DNA of 64,000 nt from Podospora pseudocomata. Taxonomy: Eukaryota; Ascomycota; Sordariomycetes; Sordariales; Podosporaceae. Shown piece by piece: positions 11,601 to 22,000 of the stretch. The position numbers and the translations under genes were made by a program. Numbering within the stretch: the stretch's first letter is position 1; each line of letters starts with the position of its first letter. The stretch spans positions 3,943,501-4,007,500 of the forward strand of contig NC_085887.1 in assembly GCF_035222375.1 (NCBI RefSeq), written 5' to 3'. The notes under the pieces are model-generated. The model was not told where the DNA came from. It made no database searches and worked only from the letters and a program-made list of their open reading frames with translations.

Positions 11601-13086
11601 CTGGGACGCGGCCACGGGCGCGTGCGTGCAGACGCTCGAGGGCCATGGCGGTTGGGTGAGGTCGGTGGTGTTCTCGGCGGATGGCCAGCGTCTCGCGTCG
11701 GGCTCGGACGACGAGACGGTCAAGATCTGGGACGCGGCCACGGGCGTGTGCGTGCAGACGCTCGAGGGCCACGGCAGCTCGGTGAGGTCGCTGGTGTTCT
11801 CGGCGGATGGCCAGCGTCTCGCGTCGGGCTCGGGCGACAAGACGGTCAAGATCTGGGACGCAGCCACGGGCGCGTGCGTGCAGACGCTCGAGGGCCATGG
11901 CGGTTGGGTGAGGTCGGTGGTGTTCTCGGCGGATGGCCAGCGTCTCGCGTCGGGCTCGGACGACAAGGCGGTCAAGATCTGGGATGCGGCCACGGGCGTG
12001 TGCGTGCAGACGCTCGAGGGCCACGGCAGCTCGGTGAGGTCGGTAGTGTTCTCGGCGGATGGCCAGCGTCTCGCGTTGGGCTCGGGCGACAAGACGGTCA
12101 AGATCTGGGACGCGGCCACGGGCGTGTGCGTGCAGACGCTCGAGGGCCATGGCGGTTGGGTGAGGTCGGTGGTGTTCTCGGCGGATGGCCAGCGTCTCGC
12201 GTCGGGCTCGGACGACGAGACGGTCAAAATCTGGGACGCGGCCACGGGCGCGTGCGTGCAGACGCTCGAGGGCCACGGCGGTTGGGTGAACTCGGTAGTG
12301 TTCTCAGCGGATGGCCAGCGTCTCGCGTCGGGCTCGGGCGACGAGACGGTCAAGATCTGGGACGCGGCCACGAGCGCGTGCGTGCAGACGCTCGAGGGCC
12401 ATGGCAGCTCGGTGAGGTCGCTGGTGTTCTCGGCGGATGGCCAGCGTCTCGCGTCGGGCTCGGGCGACGAGACGGTCAAGATCTGGGATGCGGCCACGGG
12501 CGTGTGCGTGCAGACGTTCGAGGGCCACGGCAGCTCGGTGAGGTCGCTGGTGTTCTCGGCGGATGGCCAGCGTCTCGCGTCGGGCTCGGACGACGAGACG
12601 GTCAAGATCTGGGACGCGGCCACGGGCGCGTGCGTGCAGACGCTCGAGGGCCATGGCGGTTGGGTGAGGTCGGTGGTGTTCTCGGCGGATGGCCAGCGTC
12701 TCGCGTCGGGCTCGGACGACAAGACGGTCAAGATCTGGGATGCGGCCACGGGTGAGTGCGTGCATACACTCGACGTTGGGAGAATATTATATCGTCTTTC
12801 ATTCGATCCAAGGAAAAACTTTCTCCTCTCTACGGACATTGGACTTCTAAACCTGGATCACCCGGCTCTACAGCCTGCCATTGATGATCAGTCGACTGTA
12901 ATAACCTTACGTGGTGTTCGCCATTCTAGCTGGGGTCTAAGCACCGACGGTGTATGGATTGTTAAAGATGGAAAGGAGATGCTTTGGCTACCTCCGGACT
13001 ATCGAGGGGGGAAATACGCTGTTGTCGGATCAACGGTCGCTATCGGGTGTCGTTCAGGTCGTGTACTAGTGATGAAGTTCTCTTAG
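8687..13086 (+). CDS. NLR: NACHT_N-like domain, NACHT, ten WD40 repeats (HNWD/NWD-type STAND)
   Basis: Three exons 8687-9241, 9308-11236, 11284-13086, giving 1428 residues; the joins use GTGTGT/TAG and GTGAGT/TAG and keep frame. Residues about 1-310 resemble the N-terminal domain of NWD NACHT-NTPases (WVGVCLGLE, then WYWNLVSLLLDENK across the first intron). NACHT follows, with Walker A GDPGKGKT (384-391) and Walker B LIVDALDE (about 484-492). Residues about 899-1318 are ten 42-residue WD40 repeats, nearly identical to each other, then a diverged propeller-like tail. Proteins of this class act as cytosolic switches that oligomerise on ligand binding by the repeats. The family includes fungal heterokaryon-incompatibility proteins. 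I see no HET, amyloid or lipase effector domain, so the output is unknown. The start is the first ATG in frame (MAPSLFGK). Confidence 0.9.
11497..12756 (+). repeat. Ten tandem 126-bp WD40 repeat units
   Basis: Ten units of 126 bases encode CVQTLEGHG..VKIWDAATG. They differ at a few codons only: SS versus GW at unit positions 10-11, N/R at 13, V/L at 15, G/D at 29, K/E at 31, and the last residues. The first six units alternate SS and GW types, so they look like three copies of a 252-bp dimer. Such homogeneity is the mark of ongoing repeat exchange seen in fungal recognition NLRs. Confidence 0.95.
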
Positions 13087-13950
13087 AGCGGAGGCAGGCA
13101 TAATTATCTTTTTGGTCACAAGCAGCCCTTTTTCAGTTCTCAGTAGTGACCTACGAAATTGGTTCTGTTTGATTTGGAAGCAGGAACCCCGGCCAGCAAC
13201 TATTTCCTACCTTGGCTGGCTAGCCCTGTATTTATCGAGCTTCAGATGTGCTATTAGAAAAAGTCAGCATCATTTCTTTCTCTTTAATTTCCTTTTAACT
13301 TTGTTCTCGGAGGGTCGTAGGGGCCGAGAAATATTTATAGTAGAGTGGACTGCGGCGTTCTTGCCTTCCAGACCTAACGAGAACTGTCTAGTACCAGGAA
13401 TCATCCACGGCCCCTTCACATCGAAAAACACTGGCCATTCTGTAGATGAAGTTTCTGTTTGCTTAATGCTTTCTTTTGAGATAGAGGCTGGTGGCTGTAG
13501 ATAGATACATCTTGCATGTTGGATGGCCCTTGTTTTCTGGTTGCTCAACCATGGCAAAAAGCTCAGAGAGTTCGTGGCCAGACCCACATGACCGCTATAC
13601 GGGTTTCTGCCTCGGTGCGAGTTCCAAGGCGCCCGGCAGTCCCGGCTTTCGGTCCCGCTCCGGCTCGCTGTTGACCACAATCGACCCCTCACGTGCTGCA
13701 CGATTAGCAAGCTACTCGTTAAGCGGCATCAACGGACTCTAACCGCGGACAAGCAAGTGCCATCCACCCGGGGTTAAATAAGCAGTGGATAACCCGCTGC
13801 GAAATGCTATCCCTAAGGAAGCGTTCCTACGCGAGCATTGGCAAATGTTCAAGCTGAACGACAAAACAAGGCTACTATTCATATCTTAACATTGAATTAT
13901 CTAACTCTCTTCCCGAAAGCAGTTGAGTTGAGCTGCTATACTTGACCGGC
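13087..13950. other. Intergenic region
   Basis: About 0.86 kb between the convergent NLR and SANT genes. It should contain both 3' UTRs. No recognisable gene, RNA or repeat was seen. Confidence 0.45.
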
Positions 13951-15179
13951 TTAACCCCTGAGTTTGGTCGAGTACCGGACTTGGATCGTGCCCTGAGAAC
14001 GGTGCGGAAGGGCGTGCTGGATAGTGGCCCAATAATCGCCATCTTGTTTCATCCTGCGCACAGTTTCATCCTCTTCTGGCGTCCATCTTGCGCCGGGCGA
14101 TTTTGCAACTGAAGGCAAAGTCTTAGACGGCCTTCTGCGCTTCTTTGGGTTCGACACAGATCTGCCAGCATGCGGCTGACATAAATCGGAGTCCCAGTCA
14201 AACTGTAATTGAAATGTCGCCTTGCCGCCCTCAGTGATGCGTTTGAGAAAAACGTCTCCGAGAGGCCATTCCTCGAACCGAGCAAGAATCATGTTAGCCT
14301 CGGACGGAGCTGGTGTTGCTTGTGGCGGTGTTGGGCTGTCAATGGCGCGTCCAGACGTTCGGGTCCCGCTCGGCAACTGTGCGGCATGTGTTGTCGATCG
14401 TCTTTGGCGAGAGCTCCGAGAGCCCCGAGAACTGGCGGCGGTACTGTGGACTGAGACTTTGCGGCGCTTGCGACCTTGGTGTACACCATCGGCATCATCG
14501 TCTTCCGAGCCAGAATCCTCACTGTCCGCGAGTGAAGGAGAGTTCTCATCTTGGTAGTGAGATTCTGACCCATCAAGGCCGTCCTCACTCTCTGAAAACT
14601 CACTATCTGCGTAACCGTCCTTGGACTGCATCGCCTTATGTATTTGCAAGTATATACGACGGGAAGACGAGGAAACGGGGACGGGGACGATACTAGGGCT
14701 TCAGATGGCGATTCGAATCCAGCCTTCGCGACCTCGGACTCGGCATCTCTGGACGCGCAGCTAGCATCACCCAAGCCTTGTGCTTGATGCGGTTCGGCCG
14801 ACGGCCTTGCGGGAGATGGGATGTGGGCTTCAGAAATAGCATTGTCGTGCAAAGTGTCGGCGGATGCTTCGCTTGCCTCGAGTGACGCTTGGGTCACCTC
14901 GACGGGGCTGATAGTCCGCGGAGAGTGTGTGCATATCGAGGGGGAATCCGGATGCCATTGGGCGTCACGACAAGCGCCATAGTCAGAGACGGTATCGACC
15001 GTCATGTTGTTCCGTTCACTGACTGGCACGGGTCGAAGCTCTTGGCCGTCCGCCGCAACCGGGTATGGCTGGCTTTCAGGGCTAGTAGGAGGGGTTGCGA
15101 AATTGATATCTTGGGAGGCGGACGCATCTCCAGTGAGTACATGACTCCATCTTGCAAGAGTTCTGGCTCGATTCGGCAT
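13951..15179 (-). CDS. SANT/Myb-like domain protein
   Basis: Proposed two exons, 14694-15179 and 13951-14634, joined by a 59-nt intron (GTATCG...AAG). The joint gives 389 residues and restores the frame, though the intron lacks a clear branch site, so a frameshift is the alternative. The N-terminal half is low-complexity and rich in Ser, Pro and Ala. The middle is acidic Ser/Glu/Asp-rich, followed by a basic GRKRRK stretch that could be a nuclear localisation signal. The C-terminal 45 residues (RWTPEEDETVRRMK, then W.TIQ..LPHRSQGTIQVRY) form one SANT/Myb-like repeat. A nuclear DNA- or chromatin-binding role is inferred from the domain alone. It sits between an NLR and DNA transposons, and single-SANT proteins of this type are often multicopy in fungi. 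Confidence 0.55.
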
Positions 15180-15610
15180 CAGCGAGGTGAGAAACTTGAG
15201 TCTCCCTCAGCCAAGCCGGGGCGGCTTCCGCTTGAGCTGAGGATACTGTTGGCGCAGTGACCACGCAAGTGGCAGCTATGCTGAACACATGATGCCGCCC
15301 TCGACTCAGCTTGCCGCACATCGTCAGGGATTCGCGCCATTCATTGGCAAGGCAGAGTCCTGGGGAGATACCAGATGAGGCAGGTCTTCATGCCTGTTGG
15401 GCTGTTCTTCCCGGTCAAGGGAAATGTATTGCCGCTTTTAGACTTGGGTGGGGTGTATAGTTAGGAGCAGCACTGCCTCTTCCACCCTACCCCCCTGCCA
15501 ATTTCAGCTTGGAAAAAATGTGTTTGATTTCGAAATGTCTAAATTAACCAGCTTAAGTTCGAATAACGAATTTGCAAGTCAAGGTAAAGGCCTAGTTGAA
15601 TCGTCATATA
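15180..15610. other. Intergenic region
   Basis: Upstream of the SANT gene and next to the left end of a pogo-type element. No gene is recognised. The last 100 bases are AT-rich. Confidence 0.4.
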
Positions 15611-15699
15611 ACGTGCGTGATAAGCGAGTTAGCCAGACAAGCGAGTTAGCCACTTTTTACTACCTCACTATAACTACCCTCAATTGCGCAACCATAACA

Positions 15700-16020
15700 C
15701 TAAGAAATAACAATAACTGAATCAGAAACAGATGAATCAGATGATTCTGCAGCCTCCTGGCACGTACGTGCATTATGGCCAGGCTTGCCGCACACACCAC
15801 AGCACCGAATCTTCGTACGAGACCCCCCTGCACCACCACCACTTTGTCGTATTTCCTGGGCTACCTGCTCACCCACAGCCTTCTGATCCAGTAGATCCTG
15901 TGCCTCTTGTACAGTAAGTGACCCTCCAAGCCGCACACGTGTTTTTTTGGCTCTCCGTCTCTTACTAAGCACCTCATTGGCCTTGCGTAGCGAAGAGACC
16001 TCTGCACAGAGAAGAGCTAC
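15700..16020 (-). pseudogene. C-terminal fragment of pogo-type transposase with zinc knuckle
   Basis: The frame reads LSKRRRAKKTRVRLGGSL and then CGVCGKPGHNARTC, a CX2CX4HX4C knuckle, before an acidic Ser/Asp tail. It matches the last part of the transposase at 61809-63480 almost residue for residue. The match ends abruptly at 16020 (on DNA, at GAGCTACC), where the LTR-like segment begins. Only about a fifth of the protein remains. Confidence 0.85.
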
Positions 16021-16021
16021 C

Positions 16022-16485
16022 TGTTACGCCCCAAGCGTAATACCCCTGTACAGGAACCACTGGGTGGTACCTGAGGTGTTGGGACACCTCAGCCAATCAT
16101 TGGGCCAGGGATGGAAAGACCCACAAGCCCCCGTGCAACCAATTAGGAGTTGCTCAGTCTGCTCAGTCTGCTCAGTGCGCCAAGACCCCTGAGCACACTG
16201 AGCACACTGAGCAAGGTACAAAGATACTTCAGAAACATATGTAGATAGCTTCACATAAATAGGGGGAGCGCCGGGCGCTCCCCGTGTCGAAGGATCTGAT
16301 TCCTCATGCAAGCAATCAAGTTCATTTGTCTACAATCTACTCTCAGTAGCTCTTTGTTAGAACAACCTGTTGTTGACAGTGAACCCGTGTCTGAGACGCT
16401 TGTCACAACCTTCGATCATCCTGTCATATTCACCTTCGGCGTACTGCCTTGCAGTCTGTATCCATTCCTGGTGCAGGTTGTAACA
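16022..16485. mobile_element. Candidate solo LTR
   Basis: A 464-base segment starts TGTTACGCCCC and ends GTTGTAACA, so its ends form the 6-base inverted repeat TGTTAC/GTAACA typical of LTRs. It holds no coding capacity. No 5-base target duplication is visible (CTACC on the left, CTTGT on the right), so the segment probably marks a deletion or a recombination between insertions. Orientation is not determined. Confidence 0.5.
16150..16214. repeat. 26-base inverted repeat (hairpin) inside the candidate LTR
   Basis: Left arm 16150-16175 and right arm 16189-16214 pair along 26 bases with two mismatches and a 13-base loop. Each arm is itself three short repeats built on TGCTCAG. A transcript would fold into a strong hairpin. 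Confidence 0.85.
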
Positions 16486-16551
16486 CTTGTCTGGCTAACT
16501 CGCTTATCACGCACGTTATAACTAATTTCCTTAATTAATATTCTAGAGGTA

Positions 16552-18411
16552 ACGTGATCCACCATCGAGCGGGACACCCCATCGACCGGGACACTTTTTC
16601 CCCCACTATAACCACCCAACTTCAATTCGCGTTTTCTCTATCACAACAATGTCCGACAGCTTGCCAGAAAATCGAGTCCTTTTAGCGATCAATGCGATTC
16701 GATCAACACCGCGCTTGAGCATCCGACGCGCCGCAGAAATATACAACGTGCCCAAGTCCACAATTGCTGCGAGAATGAAGGGCCGAGTTGCGAAGTTCGA
16801 CAGTTACAACGCACGTTCGAATTTGACTACGATAGAAGAGGAGGTGATTGTTCAATATGTACTCGACCGAGATTCGCGAGGGTTTTCGCCCCGGATTGTC
16901 GACGTGGGTGATATGGCCAATCTCCTGCTTCGGAAACGCGGTGCGCGACAGGTCGGAAAGAACTGGCCAGACCGCTTCGTTACCCGACGTCCAGAGTTAA
17001 AGACGCGTTTTAATCGCGTCTATGACTATCAAAAGAGGCCTCTGTGAAGATCCTGCAATTATCGAGCCATGGTTCCGACTGGTTGCCAACATGCGTGCGA
17101 AATACGGCATCCTCGACTGCGACTTCTACAACTTCGACGAGACGGGCTTTATGATGGGCATGATACGGCCAGGGATGGTGGTCACGCGCTCCGATCGGGT
17201 CGGCAAACCAAAGGCTATTCAGCCGGGCAATCGAGAATGGGCGACAGCGATTTGCACTATTGCTGGCGACGGGTATGTGGTGCCGCCTTTCTTGGTGGTG
17301 AAGGGCCGTTTCCACCTCGCCAGCTGGTACTCCGAACATCAGATACCTGACGACTGGGCCGTCGCAACAACAACCAACGGATGGACAGATAATAAGACTG
17401 CTCTGGAATGGCTGCAGCATTTTGATGAGCACACTAAACACCGTCGGAGGGTGTATATCGGATGCTGGTGCTCGACGGCCATGAGAGCCATGTTAACGCC
17501 GAATTCGAGGACTATTGCAAGGAGAATAACATTGTCACCATTTGTCTGCCTTCCCATTCCTCGCATCTTACCCAGCCTCTCGATGTGGGTTGTTATAGCG
17601 TCCTAAAGAAGATGTACGGTGCTGAAATCGAGCACTTCATCAAAGCCCGGATCACGCATATCACGAAGCCCGAGTTCTTCCTTGCGTTCAAAGCCGCCTT
17701 CAGCCGGACTTTCACCCAAGAAAACGTTCTTGGGGGTTTTCGGGGGTCTGGACTTATCCCCTACGACCCGCAGGCCGTCCTTTCGAAGCTAGATGTCAAG
17801 TTGCGGACACCAACCCCCCCTGGGACCCCTGATGGGCCACCAACACCTTGGTTCTTTAAGACGCCCAAGACTACCAACGAAGCCCTCTCGCAGTCTACCC
17901 TTATTGAAGCTCGGATTGCAAGACATCAGTCGAGCTCTCCGACTCCGATTTTAGCTGCTGTTGATCAGCTTTCGAAAGGAATGCAGGTATTTTCCCATCA
18001 GGTGACCCTTTTACAAGCCGAGGTACGGACACTTCAGGAGGCCAACGAAGCACTTTCCAAGCGCCGGAGGGCCAAACGGACGCGTCTCCAAGATGGAGGG
18101 GCCATTAATGGAAGCCAGGCTAGGGATATAATGGCAGAGAAGGGCGTAGTTGAAGCGGAAGGACGCGTCGAAAGCGGAAATGAAGGGTCGTCAAAGAGGC
18201 GTCGGATGGGTTCGCGGCACTGTGGCATCTGCCGCAAGACTGGCCACAATGCAAGGACATGCCCAGAGGCTGGGGAAACAGATGCTTCAAGTGATGCTGA
18301 GTAGCTGCAATTGATTTGATTAGTGTTTTATGGATTTTTAGAGTTTGTTGTGGTTGTGGTCTGGAAAAGTGTCCCGGTCGATGGGGTGTCCCGCTCGATG
18401 GTGGATCACGT
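16552..18411 (+). mobile_element. Pogo/Fot1-type DNA transposon, full length, 1860 bp
   Basis: The ends are perfect 47-base inverted repeats (16552-16598 and 18365-18411) beginning ACGTGATCCACCATCGAGC, flanked by TA at 16550-16551 and 18412-18413. Within each end the motif ATCGA(G/C)CGGGACAC occurs twice in direct orientation, a plausible double transposase-binding site. The element encodes one DDE transposase with two frame breaks. It lies only 35 bases from the neighbouring collapsed element. Confidence 0.93.
16649..18304 (+). pseudogene. Pogo-type DDE transposase, two frameshifts
   Basis: The start ATG at 16649 opens a CENP-B/pogo type helix-turn-helix region (LSIRRAAEIYNVPKSTIAAR) and the second HTH domain. 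The DDE domain follows with NFDETGF, LVLDGHESH and QPLDVG, carrying the three catalytic aspartates. The C-terminus has a predicted leucine/Gln-rich helix, a basic SKRRRAKRTR stretch and the knuckle CGICRKTGHNARTC. The frame breaks once near 17037 (an extra C in the AGGCCTCTG context) and again near 17455-17462 just before LVLDGHESH. The enzyme would cut and paste the element at TA sites; this copy cannot make it whole. Confidence 0.9.
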
Positions 18412-18413
18412 TA

Positions 18414-19041
18414 GCTATAGTTAGTTTTCTAAGCCCCTCGTAATCCATCTTAGGCTTAAGTTTATCCTATAGTCTTAATAATTTGGGGGGTTAGTATTAT
18501 TTGATTTGGATGTAATGACCTTTGCGTTGAGGGAAGACGCTACCGACTAGACGGAATGGTAATGTCCTTTAAGCGTCTGCGTAAATGATCCCGTTGCCGT
18601 ATTCCAGATCTTTGATGGTGTTGTTGTTTGATGCGACGTAAGCCAACCGCGGTGACAGTGGGTCCCACGTATAGATCATGATCGGCTGTGGGGTCGTGAG
18701 TTCTGACCTACACCTTATTAGCATGCGGCGGAGCGGTAAGAGTGTGATAGAATTAGCCAGTCCGGAGGAGCCTTCTAAAGGCGGTACAATAGTTCTCTTC
18801 GCATAATGATAACGTGACGAGAGTTGACGCTCAATGTAGAATGGGGTTAGTAGCAACTGGGTTATTATCTTGTAAGAAATAAATATCTCGAAGATGCTAG
18901 AACTCATAAATATATATAGATTTATACGTTCTCTCGGACATTTCTGATGGCACGCTATGAATAAAGATATAAGAAACTGGGAGAAAAGTACGGATATGAA
19001 CATGGAACGAATGAGTTGTTTTATGGCTTTGGCTGTAATAG
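18414..19041. other. AT-rich intergenic region
   Basis: About 0.63 kb between a transposon and the 3' end of the HEAT NLR. One minus-strand frame (18569-19003) is open but looks like AT-rich random coding with no family resemblance. I do not call it a gene. Confidence 0.45.
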
Positions 19042-22000
19042 CTACACCACCGCTTCCTCCCAGTTCTCAGCAGCTAGTATGGACGGCAGCCGTCTGCGTC
19101 CATCATTTACATTGGTAGCGCCCTTCTCTAATACTAGCTTCCTCACCACCTCCTTGACGTTATGTTGCTCGCTAGTTAAAGAGATATGTCCAAGATTAGT
19201 CCCTATAAAACTTCTTTCCGAAGCGTACAAGTATAAATGCTTCCTGAAGCTCTTCTTGAGTAAAGCTTCGTAAAAGGATCGGATATATGGGATGAGGACA
19301 TCTAACGATAATGCTGATTGATATAGAAGCGCCTCGATTGCTGCCCACCGGATGCCACCGTTCTCATCCTCGAGCCGTGCTGCGATGCTCTGGAGTACCT
19401 GGTCGGGGAGGTCGGCGCGGTCTTGAAGCGCCTCGATTGCTGCCTCCCGGACGCCCCCGTCCTCATGCTCGAGTCGTGCTACGATGCTTTGGAGTACCTG
19501 ATCGGGGAGGTCGGTGCGGTCTCGAAGCGCCTTAATTGCTGCCCGCCGGACGCGCCAGTCCTCATCCTCGAGCCGTGCTGCGATGCTCTGGAGCACCTGG
19601 TCGGGGAGCTCGGCGCGGCCTCGAAGTGCTTTGATTGCTGCCTCCCGGACGCCCCCGTTCTCATCCTCGAGCCGTGCTGCGATGCTTTGGAGCACCTGGT
19701 CGGGGAGGTCGGTGCGGCCTCGAAGCGCCTCGATTGCTGCCCACCGGACGTCCCCGTTCTCATCCTCGAGCCGTGCTGCGATACTTTGGAGTACCTGGTC
19801 GGGGAGGTCGGCGCGGCCTCGAAGCGCCTCGATTGCTGCCCACCGGACGCCCCAGACGCCCCCGTCCTCATCCTCGAGCCGTGCTGCGATGCTCTGGAGC
19901 ACCTTGTCGGGGAGCTCGGCGCGGCCTCGAAGTGCCTTGATTGCTGCCTCCCGGACGCCCCCGTTCTCATCCTCGAGCCGTGCTGCGATGCTTTGGAGTA
20001 CCTGGTCGGGGAGGTCGGCGCGGTCTTGAAGCGCCTCGATTGCTGCCCCCCGGACGCCCCTGTCCTCATCCTCGAGCCGTGCTGCGATGCTTTGGAGCAC
20101 CTGGTCGGGGAGGTCGGCGCGTCCTCGAAGCGCCTCGATTGCTACCCACCGGACGCCCCCGTTCTCATCCTCGAGCCGTGCTGCGATACTTTGGAGTACC
20201 TGGTCGGGGAGGTCGGCGCGGCCTTGAAGCGCCTTGATTGTTGCCCGCCGGACGCCCCCTTTCTTATGCTCGAGCAGTGCTGCGATGATTTGGAGCACCT
20301 GCTCGGGGAGGCCGACGCGGCCTTGAAGCGCCTCCATTGTTTCCTCCCGGACGTGCCGGTCCTTATCCTCGAGCCGTGCTGCGATGCTTTGGTGGATCCT
20401 GTCCGGTAAGTTATTATGCTGGTTTCCTATCATACGCAAGATAGCAACACATTGGCGTGCAGAGGTGTGGTTGGTCAGCCAGGGAGATACGACTTCTATA
20501 ACATTGAGCGGCACTGCTGTTCGTCTAGATATTGAATCGAGAAGAACCGTTCTTTCGCCTTCAGATGCTTGCGTTAATACATTGCACAGGACATGCCCCG
20601 GACACTCCATTTCGTGGACTAGTTTGGAATTCCCCGTAGAATCGAATTCAAACAGTAGCCACTGTTCTAGTTGGTTTTCTAGCCTCGCTCGAAGTCCCGT
20701 GAAATTCGACTCCTTCCGCTCAACTTCGCTCAGGCAATGCATGACAAGGCGTTGGTGCGTAGGTCCTAGGAGATCGCGTGGTTCCTTCTCAATCATCTGG
20801 AAGAAGTCGAGGGCCATGTCATCGGCATCGAGTAATCCTGCGACAAAGCGCCAGAAGATATCGTAGCGAGGATCGTATTTGTACTTCTCAAGGAAAGTGG
20901 CAGGTTCCATATTGTTACAATTGTCACGGCTGAGTTGCAGACAGTTGAGCTGTTGTTTATCTTTCCACTGTCGAATGAAATACCGTGCTGCAAAATACTC
21001 TTGAAACGTGAGGTGTAAGAAGTGGTAATTTCGATCTTGGTCGTTTGATGAAGGGTCCGACGTTCGTAAGAATGAGAGACAAGGCAGATCTTTATCAAGT
21101 AGGAGATCTGATGCAAATCTATCAGAAACAGCGTTTCGAAGTTCCCAATCGAAGTCTATCACGTCGTCATAGAACCCCAAAAAGGCAAGGCACTCAAGGA
21201 ATCTGAGCTCCTGCTCCACGAAGCTTTCAATCTTTTTCCGGCTAGCCTTCTTAATCTGGTCTCCCGTTAGAGGCTCACCATCCTTCTTTTTCTGTAGCTT
21301 CAAGATATCTTTTTTCCACAGACTCGCCTCGATAGCTTTGTAGACAGCTGTCATGGTCTCCGGCACACCTTCCCGAGGAAAACCATTCCAGGTGTAGCAA
21401 AACGCATCTAGCTGGATCGGGATACGCATTAGACCTTGCATGAGCGGATGGCGTTGCAGAAACGATTGAACCTCTTTGATCTTTTCCAAATCGCGTTCGC
21501 GCGTGTCTCGATCGGTAAAGGTGTTTTGAATGTAGGCCGTGATTTGGTCCGGGTAGAATCCAATGGTTTCCAACTCGAGGTCAAGAGGATCTAGCCGAGG
21601 AGGAAGCCGTGCGTTGGGCCGGGCAGTGATGATGACATTTGGCTGATTCAAGAGCTCTTCGAGGAAGACGGACATGTCGCCGCCTAGGCCTTGTGACACT
21701 TCGTCGAAACCGTCGAGGATAAACAAAGTCCTGCCGCTCTTGGTGTCCTTCAAGGCGCGCCACAATGCTTCGGAGAGCTCGCGGCCTTCGAGATCTTGAG
21801 AGAAATATTCATGGTAAAACAAATCCCGGAAGTTGTATCCGGCACTCTGTCTCTTTTCCACCTTCAGGTTCCGCAGTGGTACCCAAAGAACGCGACTAAA
21901 CAAGCCCTGCCATAGGTTGTTGTATTTAAAATCATGGGCAATCTTCTTGCATAGAGTAGTCTTACCCACTCCTGCCCGTCCACGGATCAGGATGCGACTT

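Larger units (their letters stand above)
15611..16516 (-). mobile_element. Collapsed pogo/Fot1-type element containing a possible solo LTR
   Basis: Both ends carry a 31-base inverted repeat beginning ACGTGCGTGATAAGCGAG (15611-15641 and 16486-16516), flanked by TA (15609-15610, 16517-16518), the usual pogo/Tc1 target duplication. Inside the left end lies the C-terminal part of a transposase (15700-16020) closely similar to that of the element at 61720-63579. The rest of the transposase is missing. A 464-base segment with LTR-like ends fills the gap up to the right inverted repeat. At the left end the repeat contains two copies of AAGCGAGTTAGCCA. Confidence 0.78.

Noticed and set aside
11314-12839. 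Long minus-strand and alternate plus-strand frames across the WD40 array
   Set aside because: They are shadows: a 126-bp unit keeps any frame open if one unit lacks a stop. The WD40 frame is the one with family identity.
18569-19003. Minus-strand 144-residue frame downstream of the HEAT NLR
   Set aside because: AT-rich, no recognisable domain, no good start context; coding status cannot be supported.
19423-20409. Plus-strand 328-residue frame rich in CCLPDAPVLILEPCCDA-like repeats
   Set aside because: It is the antisense of the HEAT array (99-bp period). No start context, no known family.
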